From Nitrososphaerales archaeon (GTDB lineage: Archaea; Thermoproteota; Nitrososphaeria; Nitrososphaerales; Gagatemarchaeaceae): a DNA stretch of 64,000 nt. Location: positions 62,001-126,000 of the forward strand of contig JAJTZB010000004.1 in NCBI GenBank assembly GCA_032906765.1. The letters are read 5' to 3'. Each line of letters opens with the position of its first letter. The stretch's first letter is position 1. A program made the translations under genes and the position numbers. Positions 56,551 through 64,000 of this stretch are shown here, in pieces. The notes under the pieces are model-generated. The model ran no database searches. It was not told where the DNA came from and saw nothing but the letters and a program-made list of their open reading frames with translations.

Positions 56551-57294
56551 TTGGACTCGGCCATCTCGATTCAGGACCTGACCAAGAAGTTCGGCGACAA
56601 AGCGGTCGTAGACGCCGTCTCCTTGGAGATCCCGAAGGGCTTGGTCTACGGCTTGCTGGGCCCGAACGGGGCTGGGAAGACCACGATAGTGAGGATGCTC
56701 TCGACGCTGATTAAGCCGACGTCGGGCACCGCCAAGGTGAACGGCTTCGACGTCCTTTCCGATCCAGGAAAGGTGAGGGGCAGCATAGGCGTGTTGCCAG
56801 AGGACACAGGCCTCTACGACAGGCTCACAGCCAGAGAGACGTTGGAGTTCTACGGAGGCGTACAAGGTCTCTCAGGGGACGCCCTCTCAGCGAGGATAGA
56901 AACCCTCCTGAAGATGTTCGAACTCCTCGACAGGATGGATGACGGGGTGGGGAAGTATTCCAGAGGAATGAGGCAGAAGCTTGCGCTCGCGCGTGCCCTG
57001 ATTCACGACCCGCCCGTCCTTCTCCTGGACGAACCCACTCTCGGCCTTGACGTCATGTCGACGAGGGCGATACGCGAGTACGTCAAAACGGTCGCCGTGG
57101 AGGGAAAAACGGTCCTTCTTACAAGCAACAACATGTACGAGGCGCAGCTCCTCTGTAGCCAGGTGACCATACTGAACAAGGGGATGGTGAGGGCGTCCGG
57201 GACTGTGGAGGAGCTTGAGGCGATGTCGAAGGGCAAGGGACTGGAAGAGGTCTTCGTGAACTTGGTGAGAGGCGAAAGCAGTGTCAAGGGCTAG
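56551..57294 (+). CDS. ABC transporter ATP-binding protein (ABC-2 / Na+ or drug export type)
   Basis: This 247-residue protein starts at TTG 56551. It has Walker A (LLGPNGAGKTTIVRMLSTLI), Q-loop region (IGVLPEDTGLYDRLTARETL), signature (KYSRGMRQKLALARALIHDP; YSRGM in place of LSGGQ), Walker B (VLLLDEPTLGLDVMSTRAIR) and an H-loop position that reads SNNMYEA rather than the usual H. It pairs with the permease whose GTG start overlaps its end. The substrate is unknown. Confidence 0.93.
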   Translation: MDSAISIQDLTKKFGDKAVVDAVSLEIPKGLVYGLLGPNGAGKTTIVRMLSTLIKPTSGTAKVNGFDVLSDPGKVRGSIGVLPEDTGLYDRLTARETLEFYGGVQGLSGDALSARIETLLKMFELLDRMDDGVGKYSRGMRQKLALARALIHDPPVLLLDEPTLGLDVMSTRAIREYVKTVAVEGKTVLLTSNNMYEAQLLCSQVTILNKGMVRASGTVEELEAMSKGKGLEEVFVNLVRGESSVKG

Positions 57295-58468
57295 GACGGT
57301 ACGGCTCGTCGCGAAGAAGGAAATCATAGACATGCTCAGGGACAGAAGGACAATCATAACCGCCCTGGTCGTCCCCCTCCTGTCGTTCCCGTTGATGTTC
57401 GGTGCCATCGGCTACTTCTCGAACCCGACCTCGAACCCGTCGCCTGTCCTTCTGGTGAACCAGGACGGTGGCAACGTGTCGTTGTCAATCCAGCATGCGC
57501 TTTCCACCACGCCAGGAATCACCTTCTCCGAGGCACCGTCGGCCAACGTCACCGCGGCTGTCCAGGGAGGCACCTACGACGTGGTCGCAGTCATCCCGAA
57601 CGGTTTCACTACGACAATAGACTCCAGAGGCCAAGCGAACGTCTCGCTGTACTTCGACCCGGGCAACAACCGGGCCCAGATCGGGGTGTCTCTGATCTCT
57701 GGTGTCCTGAGCCGCGTCTCCAACGGCATAGCCTCTGCTAGATTGCAGGAGAAGGGCGTGACGCAGGCCGACCTGAACCCGATTGGCGTGGCTCGCATTC
57801 CCATCGGCAAGGTTCAGAGTGTCGGCACTTCCATTGCGGCGAGTCTCTTCCCAAGCTTCCTCCTTTACTTCACATTCCTAGGTGGTTTCTATTTCATGGT
57901 GGACGACATAGCTGGCGAGAAAGAGCGAAGGAGCCTAGAGGCGCTGTTCACCCTCCCGCCTTCCAGGACGGAGATTTTCCTCGGCAAGTATCTGGTGGCG
58001 TTCCTGCTATCGATGATAACCGCGGTCCTCGGGCTCGTAGGGACTTTGTTCAGCCTTAGCGAGATAAGTTTCGGAGGAGGCAAAGGCTCCTCAATCATAG
58101 GCTATGGGGCGTTCCCGGCGGTCTTCGGGATCATGGTCATTGCCGCGCTGTCCTTGTCTGCTGTCGGGTTCTGCATCTCGACTTTCGCCAAGAACATCCG
58201 GGAGGCTCAGCAGTACCTGAGCCCCATCTTCTTGGTGCTCTTCATCCCTCTGTACGTCACGTCATTCCTGCCACCGAGCCAGCTGTCTCAGTACGCCTCG
58301 ATACCCGTCCTAGGCCTCACTCTCCTGATGAGGGACGTGATAACAGGAACGATTACGGTAGGCGAAGCCGGCTTTTCGCTGGCGACGAACGTTATGTTCT
58401 TGGCTGCAGTGATCTGGCTCGGGCTGAAGCTGCTCAGCTCCGAGAAGGTTGTCCTGCGCTCATCCTGA
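57281..58468 (+). CDS. ABC-2-type permease (NatB-like)
   Basis: This 395-residue protein starts at GTG 57281. A first helix (TIITALVVPLLSFPLMFGAI) is followed by a large extracellular domain (about 45-195, NVTAAVQGGTYDVVAVIPNG). Five to six helices come next (FPSFLLYFTFLGGFYFMVDD, VAFLLSMITAVLGLVGTLFS, FGIMVIAALSLSAVGFCIST). The EKERRSLEALFTLPPSRTEI segment is typical of NatB-like exporters. It works with the ATPase encoded just upstream. Confidence 0.92.
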   Translation: MSRARTVRLVAKKEIIDMLRDRRTIITALVVPLLSFPLMFGAIGYFSNPTSNPSPVLLVNQDGGNVSLSIQHALSTTPGITFSEAPSANVTAAVQGGTYDVVAVIPNGFTTTIDSRGQANVSLYFDPGNNRAQIGVSLISGVLSRVSNGIASARLQEKGVTQADLNPIGVARIPIGKVQSVGTSIAASLFPSFLLYFTFLGGFYFMVDDIAGEKERRSLEALFTLPPSRTEIFLGKYLVAFLLSMITAVLGLVGTLFSLSEISFGGGKGSSIIGYGAFPAVFGIMVIAALSLSAVGFCISTFAKNIREAQQYLSPIFLVLFIPLYVTSFLPPSQLSQYASIPVLGLTLLMRDVITGTITVGEAGFSLATNVMFLAAVIWLGLKLLSSEKVVLRSS

Positions 58469-58473
58469 CTGGG

Positions 58474-58755
58474 CTACTTTACCTCATCCAGCGTGAAGGT
58501 GAACCTGGCTCCTGGGAACTCTCCGGTGCCCACGCGCTCCCAGTTGACCTTGTAGGTCTTGGTCACGTTGGCGCCTACAATGCTCACCTTCGTGGGGACT
58601 TCCGAGAACAGCTTCTCCACCTTGGCGGGGTCCTTTGTTATCAGGAGGCTCCGCCTCCGCTTCATCAGGTACTTTACAGCCACGTTCTGGTGCGCGTGGC
58701 CCTCGACCGGGATCTTCTCCTTGCCTGTGTCTATGGTGAATGCTCTTTTCGCCAT
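58474..58755 (-). CDS. Conserved-looking hypothetical protein
   Basis: This 93-residue compact alpha/beta protein reads MAKRAFTIDTGKEKIPVEGH, AHQNVAVKYLMKRRRSLLIT, VPTKVSIVGANVTKTYKVNW and ARFTFTLDEVK. No family is recognised. The start at ATG 58755 is the only reasonable one. Confidence 0.65.
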   Translation of the reverse strand: MAKRAFTIDTGKEKIPVEGHAHQNVAVKYLMKRRRSLLITKDPAKVEKLFSEVPTKVSIVGANVTKTYKVNWERVGTGEFPGARFTFTLDEVK

Positions 58756-58867
58756 TGAGTGTCAGGAAGATGGTCTTCTCGGCGGTAGAATAGTATCCCA
58801 GTCAATTCGCGTTCAGCGGATGCTCGAATTGAATGCTGCGTCGATGTGTGCCAGGAGTAGTGACAGT

Positions 58868-59368
58868 TTACTTGGACCGCAGTCCGACCTTCTTCACGAA
58901 CTTCGCCAGTTGTTTCTTGTCAGCCCACGGGACTTCGAGGTAGTCGATGATCTCCCTGTCGGTCATCCCGATTCGTCTGGCTTCCTTGACGGTGAACTCG
59001 TACGCTTCAATCTCGATTGGGCTGTCGAAGTACTCGAAATCATCCAGGAAGAGCTTCTTCCCACCCATGTGTTGCTTGATGTGGAAGAGCTCGTGGAGGA
59101 TGTCAAGATAGAGCGTCCTGAACGGGCTGTGCTTCATGTGGTGACCGCTGATCAGGATGTGGCCGTCGCTGTCGTTCACGCCCATGTAGCCCCACTTGGA
59201 AGAGTAGAACTCGACCTTCATGTTCTTCAGGACCTTCTCCGTCCTTTTGCCGAACAAGTCCCGTACCGCCTTGACGTTCTCGAAGCCCTTGAAGAAATCC
59301 GTCAGGGGATGGAGTTCGATCGGGACGTCGCGTTCTATTTCCACGTTGAGCTTCGCGTTCTTGGCCAA
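58868..59368 (-). CDS. Zincin-like (HELFH) protein
   Basis: This 166-residue protein reads MAKNAKLNVEIERDVPIELH, KNMKVEFYSSKWGYMGVNDS, YLDILHELFHIKQHMGGKKL (HExxH with a following helix) and YFDSPIEIEAYEFTVKEARR (IExEA supplies a third ligand). It is like small archaeal metalloprotease or ImmA-type domains. The substrate is unknown. Confidence 0.75.
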   Translation of the reverse strand: MAKNAKLNVEIERDVPIELHPLTDFFKGFENVKAVRDLFGKRTEKVLKNMKVEFYSSKWGYMGVNDSDGHILISGHHMKHSPFRTLYLDILHELFHIKQHMGGKKLFLDDFEYFDSPIEIEAYEFTVKEARRIGMTDREIIDYLEVPWADKKQLAKFVKKVGLRSK

Positions 59369-59426
59369 GTTGGACCAGGTTACAGTGAACGCGAGATAAG
59401 GCTAACGGCCGTACTGGGACTTGACG

Positions 59427-59759
59427 CTATTGCTTCTTTATGTTCGTCACAAGGAGCTTGAACTGCAGCGTCTTCCCAGCCGTCTGGTGTCTGCCCGTTC
59501 TTCCGTATGCCTTCTCAGGGGGCAGAGTAACCTCCTTGGTCTCGCTGACCTTCATGCCCACGAGAGCCTCTTCGAACCCGGTGATGACCTGATGGGCTCC
59601 GAGGGTCACCTGGAGGGGCTTGTAGTCCCTTGCGGGGTTGTACAGGCTGGATTTGACGGCCTCCGACTTCATGCTCGTGTCGAAGACCTTTCCACCCGGG
59701 AACTTCCCGACGTAGTGTACCGAGACGGTGTCTCCCTTCTGAGCCGTGAGCTCACTCAA
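59427..59759 (-). CDS. FKBP-type peptidyl-prolyl isomerase
   Basis: This 110-residue protein reads KGDTVSVHYVGKFPGGKVFD, LQVTLGAHQVITGFEEALVG and MKVSETKEVTLPPEKAYGRT. It is a single FKBP domain without the insert-in-flap chaperone domain of many archaeal SlyD-like FKBPs. It catalyses prolyl isomerisation in the cytoplasm. The start is TTG 59759. Confidence 0.92.
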   Translation of the reverse strand: MSELTAQKGDTVSVHYVGKFPGGKVFDTSMKSEAVKSSLYNPARDYKPLQVTLGAHQVITGFEEALVGMKVSETKEVTLPPEKAYGRTGRHQTAGKTLQFKLLVTNIKKQ

Positions 59760-59805
59760 GCAGCATCGTCCACCCCTAGGTTCTTCATTTAACAGTTTGT
59801 TGCTA

Positions 59806-60549
59806 CTAGTTCATCGGTGATAAGCTGGAGGCAAGCCGGCCTCTCACGGAAGCATACCTCACAGCATGGGTCGCCATGCTCACGAGTCCCCCTATCCCTG
59901 CAAGGAAGAAGAGTAGCTGACCTACGGGATTAGAAACCCACCAGAAGGGGATTTGGATGAAGGAAGGGAACAGGGCAGTAAGGTGGGTGAACTCGAATGG
60001 GAAGGTGTAGAGCAACCAAAATGCAGTAACTGCGATGACCGCTCCATGGAACGATTGCAACGGCCTCACAGCGTTCTTCCTACCGTAGGTTCCCCTGACG
60101 AAGCTGGCCACCATCCCAAGGATGATTGGGCCATAGAAAGCCAGCTGCTCACTTTGTCCGAAGGTCGAGGTGAAGAAGCCGGTCGCGAGGACCTGGCTCT
60201 CATAGAAGTAGAGAAGGACGAGCAAAGAGATTGCGATGCCAATGAATTCGCCGACTCGGTCCGACACCTTCATCCGGTCCTTCCACGCTTCCTCGTTTGC
60301 GCCGCGGGACCATCCTGCTCCCCACCAACCCCTCGCGCCAGATAGGGCGATGAGGGCGCCCGCTGCCATCAGGAAGAGGGAAGCCATCAAGAGGTCGAGG
60401 ACGAAGTAGAAGATACCATGGAGAGCGGGGATGAAGAATAGGAAGAACGAAACTATTGCGAGGACCAACCAGACGGCGAAGAAGGCAAGCCCAATTAGGA
60501 AGATCAGCACGCCCGGTAAGATTAGCCGGAAGTCGATTCGGATGTGCAC
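59806..60549 (-). CDS. Multi-pass membrane protein, unknown
   Basis: This 247-residue protein starts at GTG 60549 and has about seven helices: LILPGVLIFLIGLAFFAVWL, FLFFIPALHGIFYFVLDLLM, FIGIAISLLVLLYFYESQVL, LAFYGPIILGMVASFVRGTY, GAVIAVTAFWLLYTFPFEF and QLLFFLAGIGGLVSMATHAV. No family is recognised. The short gap to the upstream 101-residue gene (9 bp) suggests an operon. Confidence 0.7.
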   Translation of the reverse strand: MHIRIDFRLILPGVLIFLIGLAFFAVWLVLAIVSFFLFFIPALHGIFYFVLDLLMASLFLMAAGALIALSGARGWWGAGWSRGANEEAWKDRMKVSDRVGEFIGIAISLLVLLYFYESQVLATGFFTSTFGQSEQLAFYGPIILGMVASFVRGTYGRKNAVRPLQSFHGAVIAVTAFWLLYTFPFEFTHLTALFPSFIQIPFWWVSNPVGQLLFFLAGIGGLVSMATHAVRYASVRGRLASSLSPMN

Positions 60550-60558
60550 GGAGGTCGC

Positions 60559-60864
60559 CTATCCCTGAATGAGTACCTTGACGTGCGTGTCCTTCGCGCG
60601 GACGCTCATCAGCTCTTGGCTCCCGCTCGCGGCCGCCGTCTTGATCATCTGGTCAATGTCCGAGAACATGGCGTCGAAGTCGACCTCTCCTCCCCACATC
60701 TCCTCTCTGTTCTTCTTCGGCACGAACCTCATCATCTTCGGGATCCACTTCGCCATGGATGTAGGTATCTTTACTTCGACGTCAGGCTCTCCTTGTGGTT
60801 CCCTGTGTTCCCACACGAGTATCTTCAGGTTAGGCAATCTGAAGAGCGGTTTCTGACCGTTCAT
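60559..60864 (-). CDS. Hypothetical protein
   Basis: This 101-residue protein reads FRLPNLKILVWEHREPQGEP, DVEVKIPTSMAKWIPKMMRF, VPKKNREEMWGGEVDFDAMF and SDIDQMIKTAAASGSQELMS, with a final strand AKDTHVKVLIQG. The first part looks like a sheet that could bind a membrane or partner. It is upstream of and probably co-transcribed with the membrane protein at 59806. No family is recognised. Confidence 0.65.
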   Translation of the reverse strand: MNGQKPLFRLPNLKILVWEHREPQGEPDVEVKIPTSMAKWIPKMMRFVPKKNREEMWGGEVDFDAMFSDIDQMIKTAAASGSQELMSVRAKDTHVKVLIQG

Positions 60865-61229
60865 TTAAGGAGGAGGCACGATTGCCAGTGAAGAGAATCT
60901 GTGGGAGCGAAGGAGGAAAGATGGTTTCCAGCCTTGAAAATCGTCCGAAGCCGTATATATCGGAAGTGCAATACAGAGTTCACTCGTCCGGCCAGGAAAA
61001 GGACGGATTCGCGGAGACGAAGAGACGTCGGGAAAGCCTAGACGTCCGGTACCGTCCGCGAGCGGGATGGCGACGCACGTAGTGCCCGGGGAGACTCGGA
61101 CTCCACGCGTGCCGACCGAGGGCAAACCTGGGCGGTGGCGATGGGGGAATGCTACGGAACCACCGTCAAAGGAAAGCCACATCCCTCCTGAAAGTCGGGC
61201 GAGGCAAATCTTCAACAGTATGGGCGAAC
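60865..61229. other. 365-bp region without a convincing gene
   Basis: The region contains the TATA-like palindrome CCGTATATATCGG at about 60953-60965, followed about 10 bp later by GTG with a 36-codon basic frame (ends at 61082) that may or may not be translated. GC-rich, potentially structured sequence follows. An undescribed RNA is possible, but I could not fold a known class. Confidence 0.4.
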
Positions 61230-61886
61230 ATGTCGACCGCAATCTTCAGTGATAGGGAGCAGGCAGGGGCCCTGCTCGCGGATGCCCTAGGCGAGCTGAA
61301 GGGCCGAGACGTGGTGGTCCTCGGAATACCGAGGGGCGGAGTTGTGATCGCCAGCAGGGTTGCGAAGGCTCTTGGTGCGGAGATGGACATCGTGGTGACG
61401 AAGAAGATCGGGGCGCCCGGAGAACCAGAATTCGCGCTCGGCGCAGTCACACAGGAGGGAGACGTGATTCTGAACGAAGATGTTGTCGGGTTGCTTGGCG
61501 TCGAGGCAGGCTATCTGAAGTCGGAAGCGGCACGAAAGGCAGAGGAGGTGAAGGAGAGGATGGCGAGGTTCAGGGGCGACAGGCCGTACCCCTCGCTCGG
61601 AGGGAAGGTCGTCGTGATAGTTGACGATGGTATCGCGACGGGCAGCACCGCCTCCGCAGCAGTGAAATCGGTGAGGAAACACGCGCCGGCGTCTGTAATC
61701 GTGGCCGTGCCTGTGGCTCCAGCGGAGGTGGTTGCCGCGTTGTCTGAAGAGGCCGACAGGGTGGTCTGCCTCGCGACGCCCGAGCCTTTCTTTGCCATAG
61801 GTCAATTCTATGAGAAATTCGACCAGGTGGAGGACGACGAAGTCAGACGGTTGCTCGGTGAATTCTGGGCCAGTCGCCTGACGTAG
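61230..61886 (+). CDS. Phosphoribosyltransferase-domain protein
   Basis: From ATG 61230 the product is 218 residues: FSDREQAGALLADALGELKG, VVLGIPRGGVVIASRVAKAL, IVVTKKIGAPGEPEFALGAV, KVVVIVDDGIATGSTASAAV (PRPP loop) and VSLATP-like CLATPEPFFAIGQFYEKFDQ. This is the type I PRTase family often annotated as predicted phosphoribosyltransferase, not tied to one base. Confidence 0.9.
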   Translation: MSTAIFSDREQAGALLADALGELKGRDVVVLGIPRGGVVIASRVAKALGAEMDIVVTKKIGAPGEPEFALGAVTQEGDVILNEDVVGLLGVEAGYLKSEAARKAEEVKERMARFRGDRPYPSLGGKVVVIVDDGIATGSTASAAVKSVRKHAPASVIVAVPVAPAEVVAALSEEADRVVCLATPEPFFAIGQFYEKFDQVEDDEVRRLLGEFWASRLT

Positions 61887-61897
61887 CGCCTCCTCTT

Positions 61898-61905
61898 CTT
61901 AATAA
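61898..61905 (+). promoter_or_regulatory. TATA-like box of the PD-(D/E)xK-like gene
   Basis: CTTAATAA lies 32 bp upstream of the TTG start at 61930. Confidence 0.5.
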
Positions 61906-61929
61906 CGTGGCCCGCCTCTGGATGTCTGG

Positions 61930-62619
61930 TTGGACGTAAAGAAGTTCAGGGCTGATATGTACGAGCTCGGGAACAGAGCGTGCAAGGACGACAACGAGGC
62001 GACACTTGCCAAGGTATTGGCAACGGCCGACATACTGATTGGACTGTACAAGAAGAACCTGGTCAAGATCAATCACTCCGTCCTCGAACTGGTCTGCGCT
62101 CACAGCCTGATCAAAGACGGATACGAGGTCAAGGTGGAGCAGAGGCTGGACAAGCAGCTTGTGTGTGATGTGTACGGAAAGCGCGGCGACGGGGCGTTAA
62201 TCGTTGAGATCGAGACTGGTTTCATCCCGCCGGAGGCGGCGCTACGACCTGCCACCTACGCCCAGAGCAGAATCGCGAGCAAGCTGGCGAGATACAGTAG
62301 GTTCGCAGGAAAGTTCGCCCTCGGCACGACCTCCTCGTACGTGCTGGACTTCTCGCCGTTCTTCGTAAAGCCGCCTCGGTTCAGGAGTCTAGATGAGGCG
62401 GCTGCGATAAAGAGGCTCACCGACATGTACTACGACAAACCTGCAATCTCGCTGCAGGAGCTGCTGTACGCCCGCATCCACTCCGTCTTCGTCATAGACG
62501 TCGACAACGCCAGCACAAGAGAGGTCGACCCGGAGACGTATCTTCAGAGCGTGGCCTCGCTCGACAGGCAGGAGGCCGGGGTGCACTCGGGGGACGAGGG
62601 TCGCGTGGAGAGAGGATGA
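61930..62619 (+). CDS. Hypothetical protein, possibly PD-(D/E)xK nuclease-like
   Basis: This 229-residue protein starts at TTG 61930. After a helical N-terminus (LGNRACKDDNEATLAKVLAT) come HSVLELVCAHSLIKDGYEVK, VEQRLDKQLVCDVYGKRGDG and ALIVEIETGFIPPEAALRPA. The D(V)Y-x9-E-I-E-T pattern with a preceding conserved Glu helix is like PD-(D/E)xK nucleases, with ExE in place of ExK. The C-terminal part is helical. The role is unknown. Confidence 0.6.
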   Translation: MDVKKFRADMYELGNRACKDDNEATLAKVLATADILIGLYKKNLVKINHSVLELVCAHSLIKDGYEVKVEQRLDKQLVCDVYGKRGDGALIVEIETGFIPPEAALRPATYAQSRIASKLARYSRFAGKFALGTTSSYVLDFSPFFVKPPRFRSLDEAAAIKRLTDMYYDKPAISLQELLYARIHSVFVIDVDNASTREVDPETYLQSVASLDRQEAGVHSGDEGRVERG

Positions 62620-63032
62620 GCAGACAGTGTCCACTTCGAAACCCGTCTACCTCGTTTCGCGCAGTAGTATGTCCAGATTCTCTCCCGCTGCGTCCTGATG
62701 TGAGCCCTCTCATTGCTGGAGAGCCTGGGGTCGGCGCTCCGTCCTTTCGGCCTTCGCAGCCGAGGAGGCAGGTCGCCGTCGCAGAAGTAGCCCCCTCCCG
62801 GGTAGCCCGTGTCCTTGCGAACAATGATTGCGGCGAAGCCGGGCGCACCGGATTCGTACTCCTTTCTGTCTACCGACCCAATCAGCTCCGAGAGAACTCT
62901 TCCGCGTGAAAGTCTGAACCTCTTCATCAGCATACCGTAGTTGATTGTTCTTCGTCCCCTCGCAGCGGCGAGGAGCTCCTTCCTTGCTCGCCTGCGCAAA
63001 GACTGGACGTCCCGCCTTGATTGTCCTCGCAT
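62544..63032 (-). CDS. Hypothetical basic protein
   Basis: From ATG 63032 (MRGQSRRDVQSLRRRARKEL) the product is 162 residues. The core RRTINYGMLMKRFRLSRGRV, LSELIGSVDRKEYESGAPGF, AAIIVRKDTGYPGGGYFCDG and RAHIRTQRERIWTYYCAKRG looks like one conserved domain (a regulatory helix pair plus a beta sheet with GYPGGGYF). The last 30 residues overlap the 3' end of the convergent gene and may be fortuitous. No family is recognised. Confidence 0.55.
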   Translation of the reverse strand: MRGQSRRDVQSLRRRARKELLAAARGRRTINYGMLMKRFRLSRGRVLSELIGSVDRKEYESGAPGFAAIIVRKDTGYPGGGYFCDGDLPPRLRRPKGRSADPRLSSNERAHIRTQRERIWTYYCAKRGRRVSKWTLSAHPLSTRPSSPECTPASCLSSEATL

Positions 63033-63054
63033 GCCGTTGGTCAGGGCTCCAACC

Positions 63055-63060
63055 CTTAAA
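63055..63060 (+). promoter_or_regulatory. TATA-like box of the cupin gene
   Basis: CTTAAA lies 34 bp upstream of the TTG start at 63089. Confidence 0.5.
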
Positions 63061-63088
63061 TCTCGAACGGGCCCGTTCCGACCCATAG

Positions 63089-63457
63089 TTGCACTACTTC
63101 GTCGTTGCCTCGAAGGTCAGGGGGAAGCCGCTGGACAGGGAAGGAGCGAAGGGCGTGTCTGTGAAGTATCTCGTTGGAAATCGGGAGGGAGCGTCGAAAT
63201 TCTTCCTGAGGGAATACCACGTAGCACCAGGAGGCAACACCTCCCTCGACAGGCACCCCTACGAGCACGAGGTCTATATCCTCAAGGGGAGGGCGAATGT
63301 GAAGGTCGGGACAACAACCAGAAGAGTGGGCGTAGGCAACGCAGTATTTGTCCCATCGAACAAGGAACATCAGTTCAGGAACGCGGGGAAGCGGGAGCTC
63401 GTCTTCCTCTGCGTGAAGGGAGCCGAGGAGCTCTACGTCCACCCAAGACGGACCTAG
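63089..63457 (+). CDS. Cupin-domain protein
   Basis: This 122-residue protein starts at TTG 63089. Cupin motif 1 is SLDRHPYEHEVYILKGRANV (HxxxH...E) and motif 2 is GNAVFVPSNKEHQFRNAGKR. Ligands for one metal are in place (H, H, E, H). Single-domain cupins include isomerases, dioxygenases and binding proteins. It is divergent from the preceding gene. Confidence 0.88.
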   Translation: MHYFVVASKVRGKPLDREGAKGVSVKYLVGNREGASKFFLREYHVAPGGNTSLDRHPYEHEVYILKGRANVKVGTTTRRVGVGNAVFVPSNKEHQFRNAGKRELVFLCVKGAEELYVHPRRT

Positions 63458-63474
63458 AACTGGATCCCTCGCCG

Positions 63475-63987
63475 TTAATCTTCGAGGGTCTTCCCTATTC
63501 GGAACTGGTCGCCAACAATCGACCTCATGTTGAGGAGGCCGAGCGGCTTTCCGCCGTCGGTCACGAACAGGGTCCTAATCTTGCGGGTGGCCATCAGCTT
63601 GACCGCTTCAGTCAATGAGGTGTCGGCCGTCACCGAGATCATGGGCGATGACATGATCTTCCTGACAGGGATGCTGGAGGGGAGCAGATCGTCTGCCGCG
63701 ACCTTGTTCAGGATGTCCCTCTCTGTGACTATTCCTACGGGCTTCCCCTCTACTAGAACGAGGATGTTGCCCAGATTGTTCTTTCGCATCATCTGCGCCG
63801 CCTTCATGACTGACTCGTTGACGTCGATCGTGAGCGGGTCTGTCTTGACGAAGTTCCTGACTGTGGTGACCTTCGCTTCGGCCTTCTCAAGCCAGAACGT
63901 GAGCGAGTAATGGCAGTTGGGACACTCGTCCGGCGTCTTGTCCCCCTCGAAGACGTGACCGCACCTGTAGCACTCCCACTTTGTCAA
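63475..63987 (-). CDS. Rubredoxin-like / CBS-pair protein
   Basis: This 170-residue protein starts at TTG 63987. An N-terminal rubredoxin/rubrerythrin-type knuckle (WECYRCGHVFEGDKTPDECP, NC) is fused to two CBS motifs (MRKNNLGNILVLVEGKPVGI, VTERDILNKV; LMATRKIRTLFVTDGGKPLG). CBS pairs bind adenosine nucleotides and the knuckle binds Zn or Fe. The whole suggests a redox or energy-charge sensor with an unknown target. Confidence 0.88.
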   Translation of the reverse strand: MTKWECYRCGHVFEGDKTPDECPNCHYSLTFWLEKAEAKVTTVRNFVKTDPLTIDVNESVMKAAQMMRKNNLGNILVLVEGKPVGIVTERDILNKVAADDLLPSSIPVRKIMSSPMISVTADTSLTEAVKLMATRKIRTLFVTDGGKPLGLLNMRSIVGDQFRIGKTLED

Positions 63988-64000
63988 GCCTATGATGGAT

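Noticed and set aside
1-64000. Global reassignment of TAG to an amino acid
   Set aside because: Many intact genes of normal length end in TAG (P1B-ATPase, LLM oxidoreductase, DUF4430 protein, amine oxidase), so TAG works as a stop here.

Overview
The window looks like a chromosomal segment of a TACK-type archaeon, probably near Nitrososphaeria (Thaumarchaeota), though the exact lineage cannot be fixed from this sequence. Supporting genes are an ESCRT-III/CdvB-like division protein, Alba, Mre11-Rad50, the archaeal repair protein Nre, a Y-family polymerase, AlaX, a sulfocyanin-like cupredoxin and many small zinc-ribbon proteins. Many genes start with TTG or GTG, lack a Shine-Dalgarno sequence and have a CTTAAA/TTTAAG-like box about 25-40 nt upstream, which fits leaderless or near-leaderless archaeal transcripts. 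No rRNA, CRISPR array or convincing complete tRNA was found.

Layout. 1-6.5 kb is a metal and redox region: PadR regulator with a DUF5320-like partner, sulfocyanin-like protein, Met-rich membrane protein, two ArsR regulators, a DsrE-like gene with an in-frame TAG, a zinc-finger/membrane/extracellular protein and a heavy-metal P1B-ATPase. 6.6-8.5 kb holds an HNH endonuclease VII-like remnant and a complete IS1-like element with target duplication and a -1 frameshift site. 8.5-18.4 kb carries an MscS channel, regulators, two long coiled-coil proteins, Alba, a run of zinc-ribbon genes (one a degenerate duplicate) and UspA. 18.4-25.8 kb is an accessory island. It contains broken genes, three dispersed ~73-nt repeats, a 12-copy two-orientation iteron array, a ParB-like protein fused to a zinc ribbon with a winged-helix partner, an ArsR regulator facing an unrecognised Rossmann-like protein, and a tyrosine recombinase whose 5' end is frameshifted in a CA repeat. 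25.9-31.6 kb is a repair block (Mre11, Rad50, Nre) followed by AlaX.

31.7-64 kb is mostly ordinary core genome: F420-type oxidoreductase, nitroreductase, MIP18-type Fe-S assembly factor, ECF S component plus DUF4430 protein, Dph6-like ligase, HIT protein, MscS-like gene with an in-frame TAG, CdvB, BtuF-like protein, amidohydrolase, FAD amine oxidase, HhH-GPD glycosylase with an in-frame TAG, MFS transporter, Y-family polymerase, DUF72, a three-gene SPFH/zinc-ribbon module, OsmC, alpha/beta hydrolase, ABC-2 exporter, FKBP, phosphoribosyltransferase, cupin and rubredoxin-CBS protein.

The two most unusual signals are (i) the iteron array beside the ParB-like/zinc-ribbon gene, a candidate partition or replication locus of an integrated element with no ParA in view, and (ii) three conserved genes (DsrE, MscS, HhH-GPD) each interrupted by exactly one in-frame TAG with both flanks conserved, although TAG also serves as an ordinary stop in this window.
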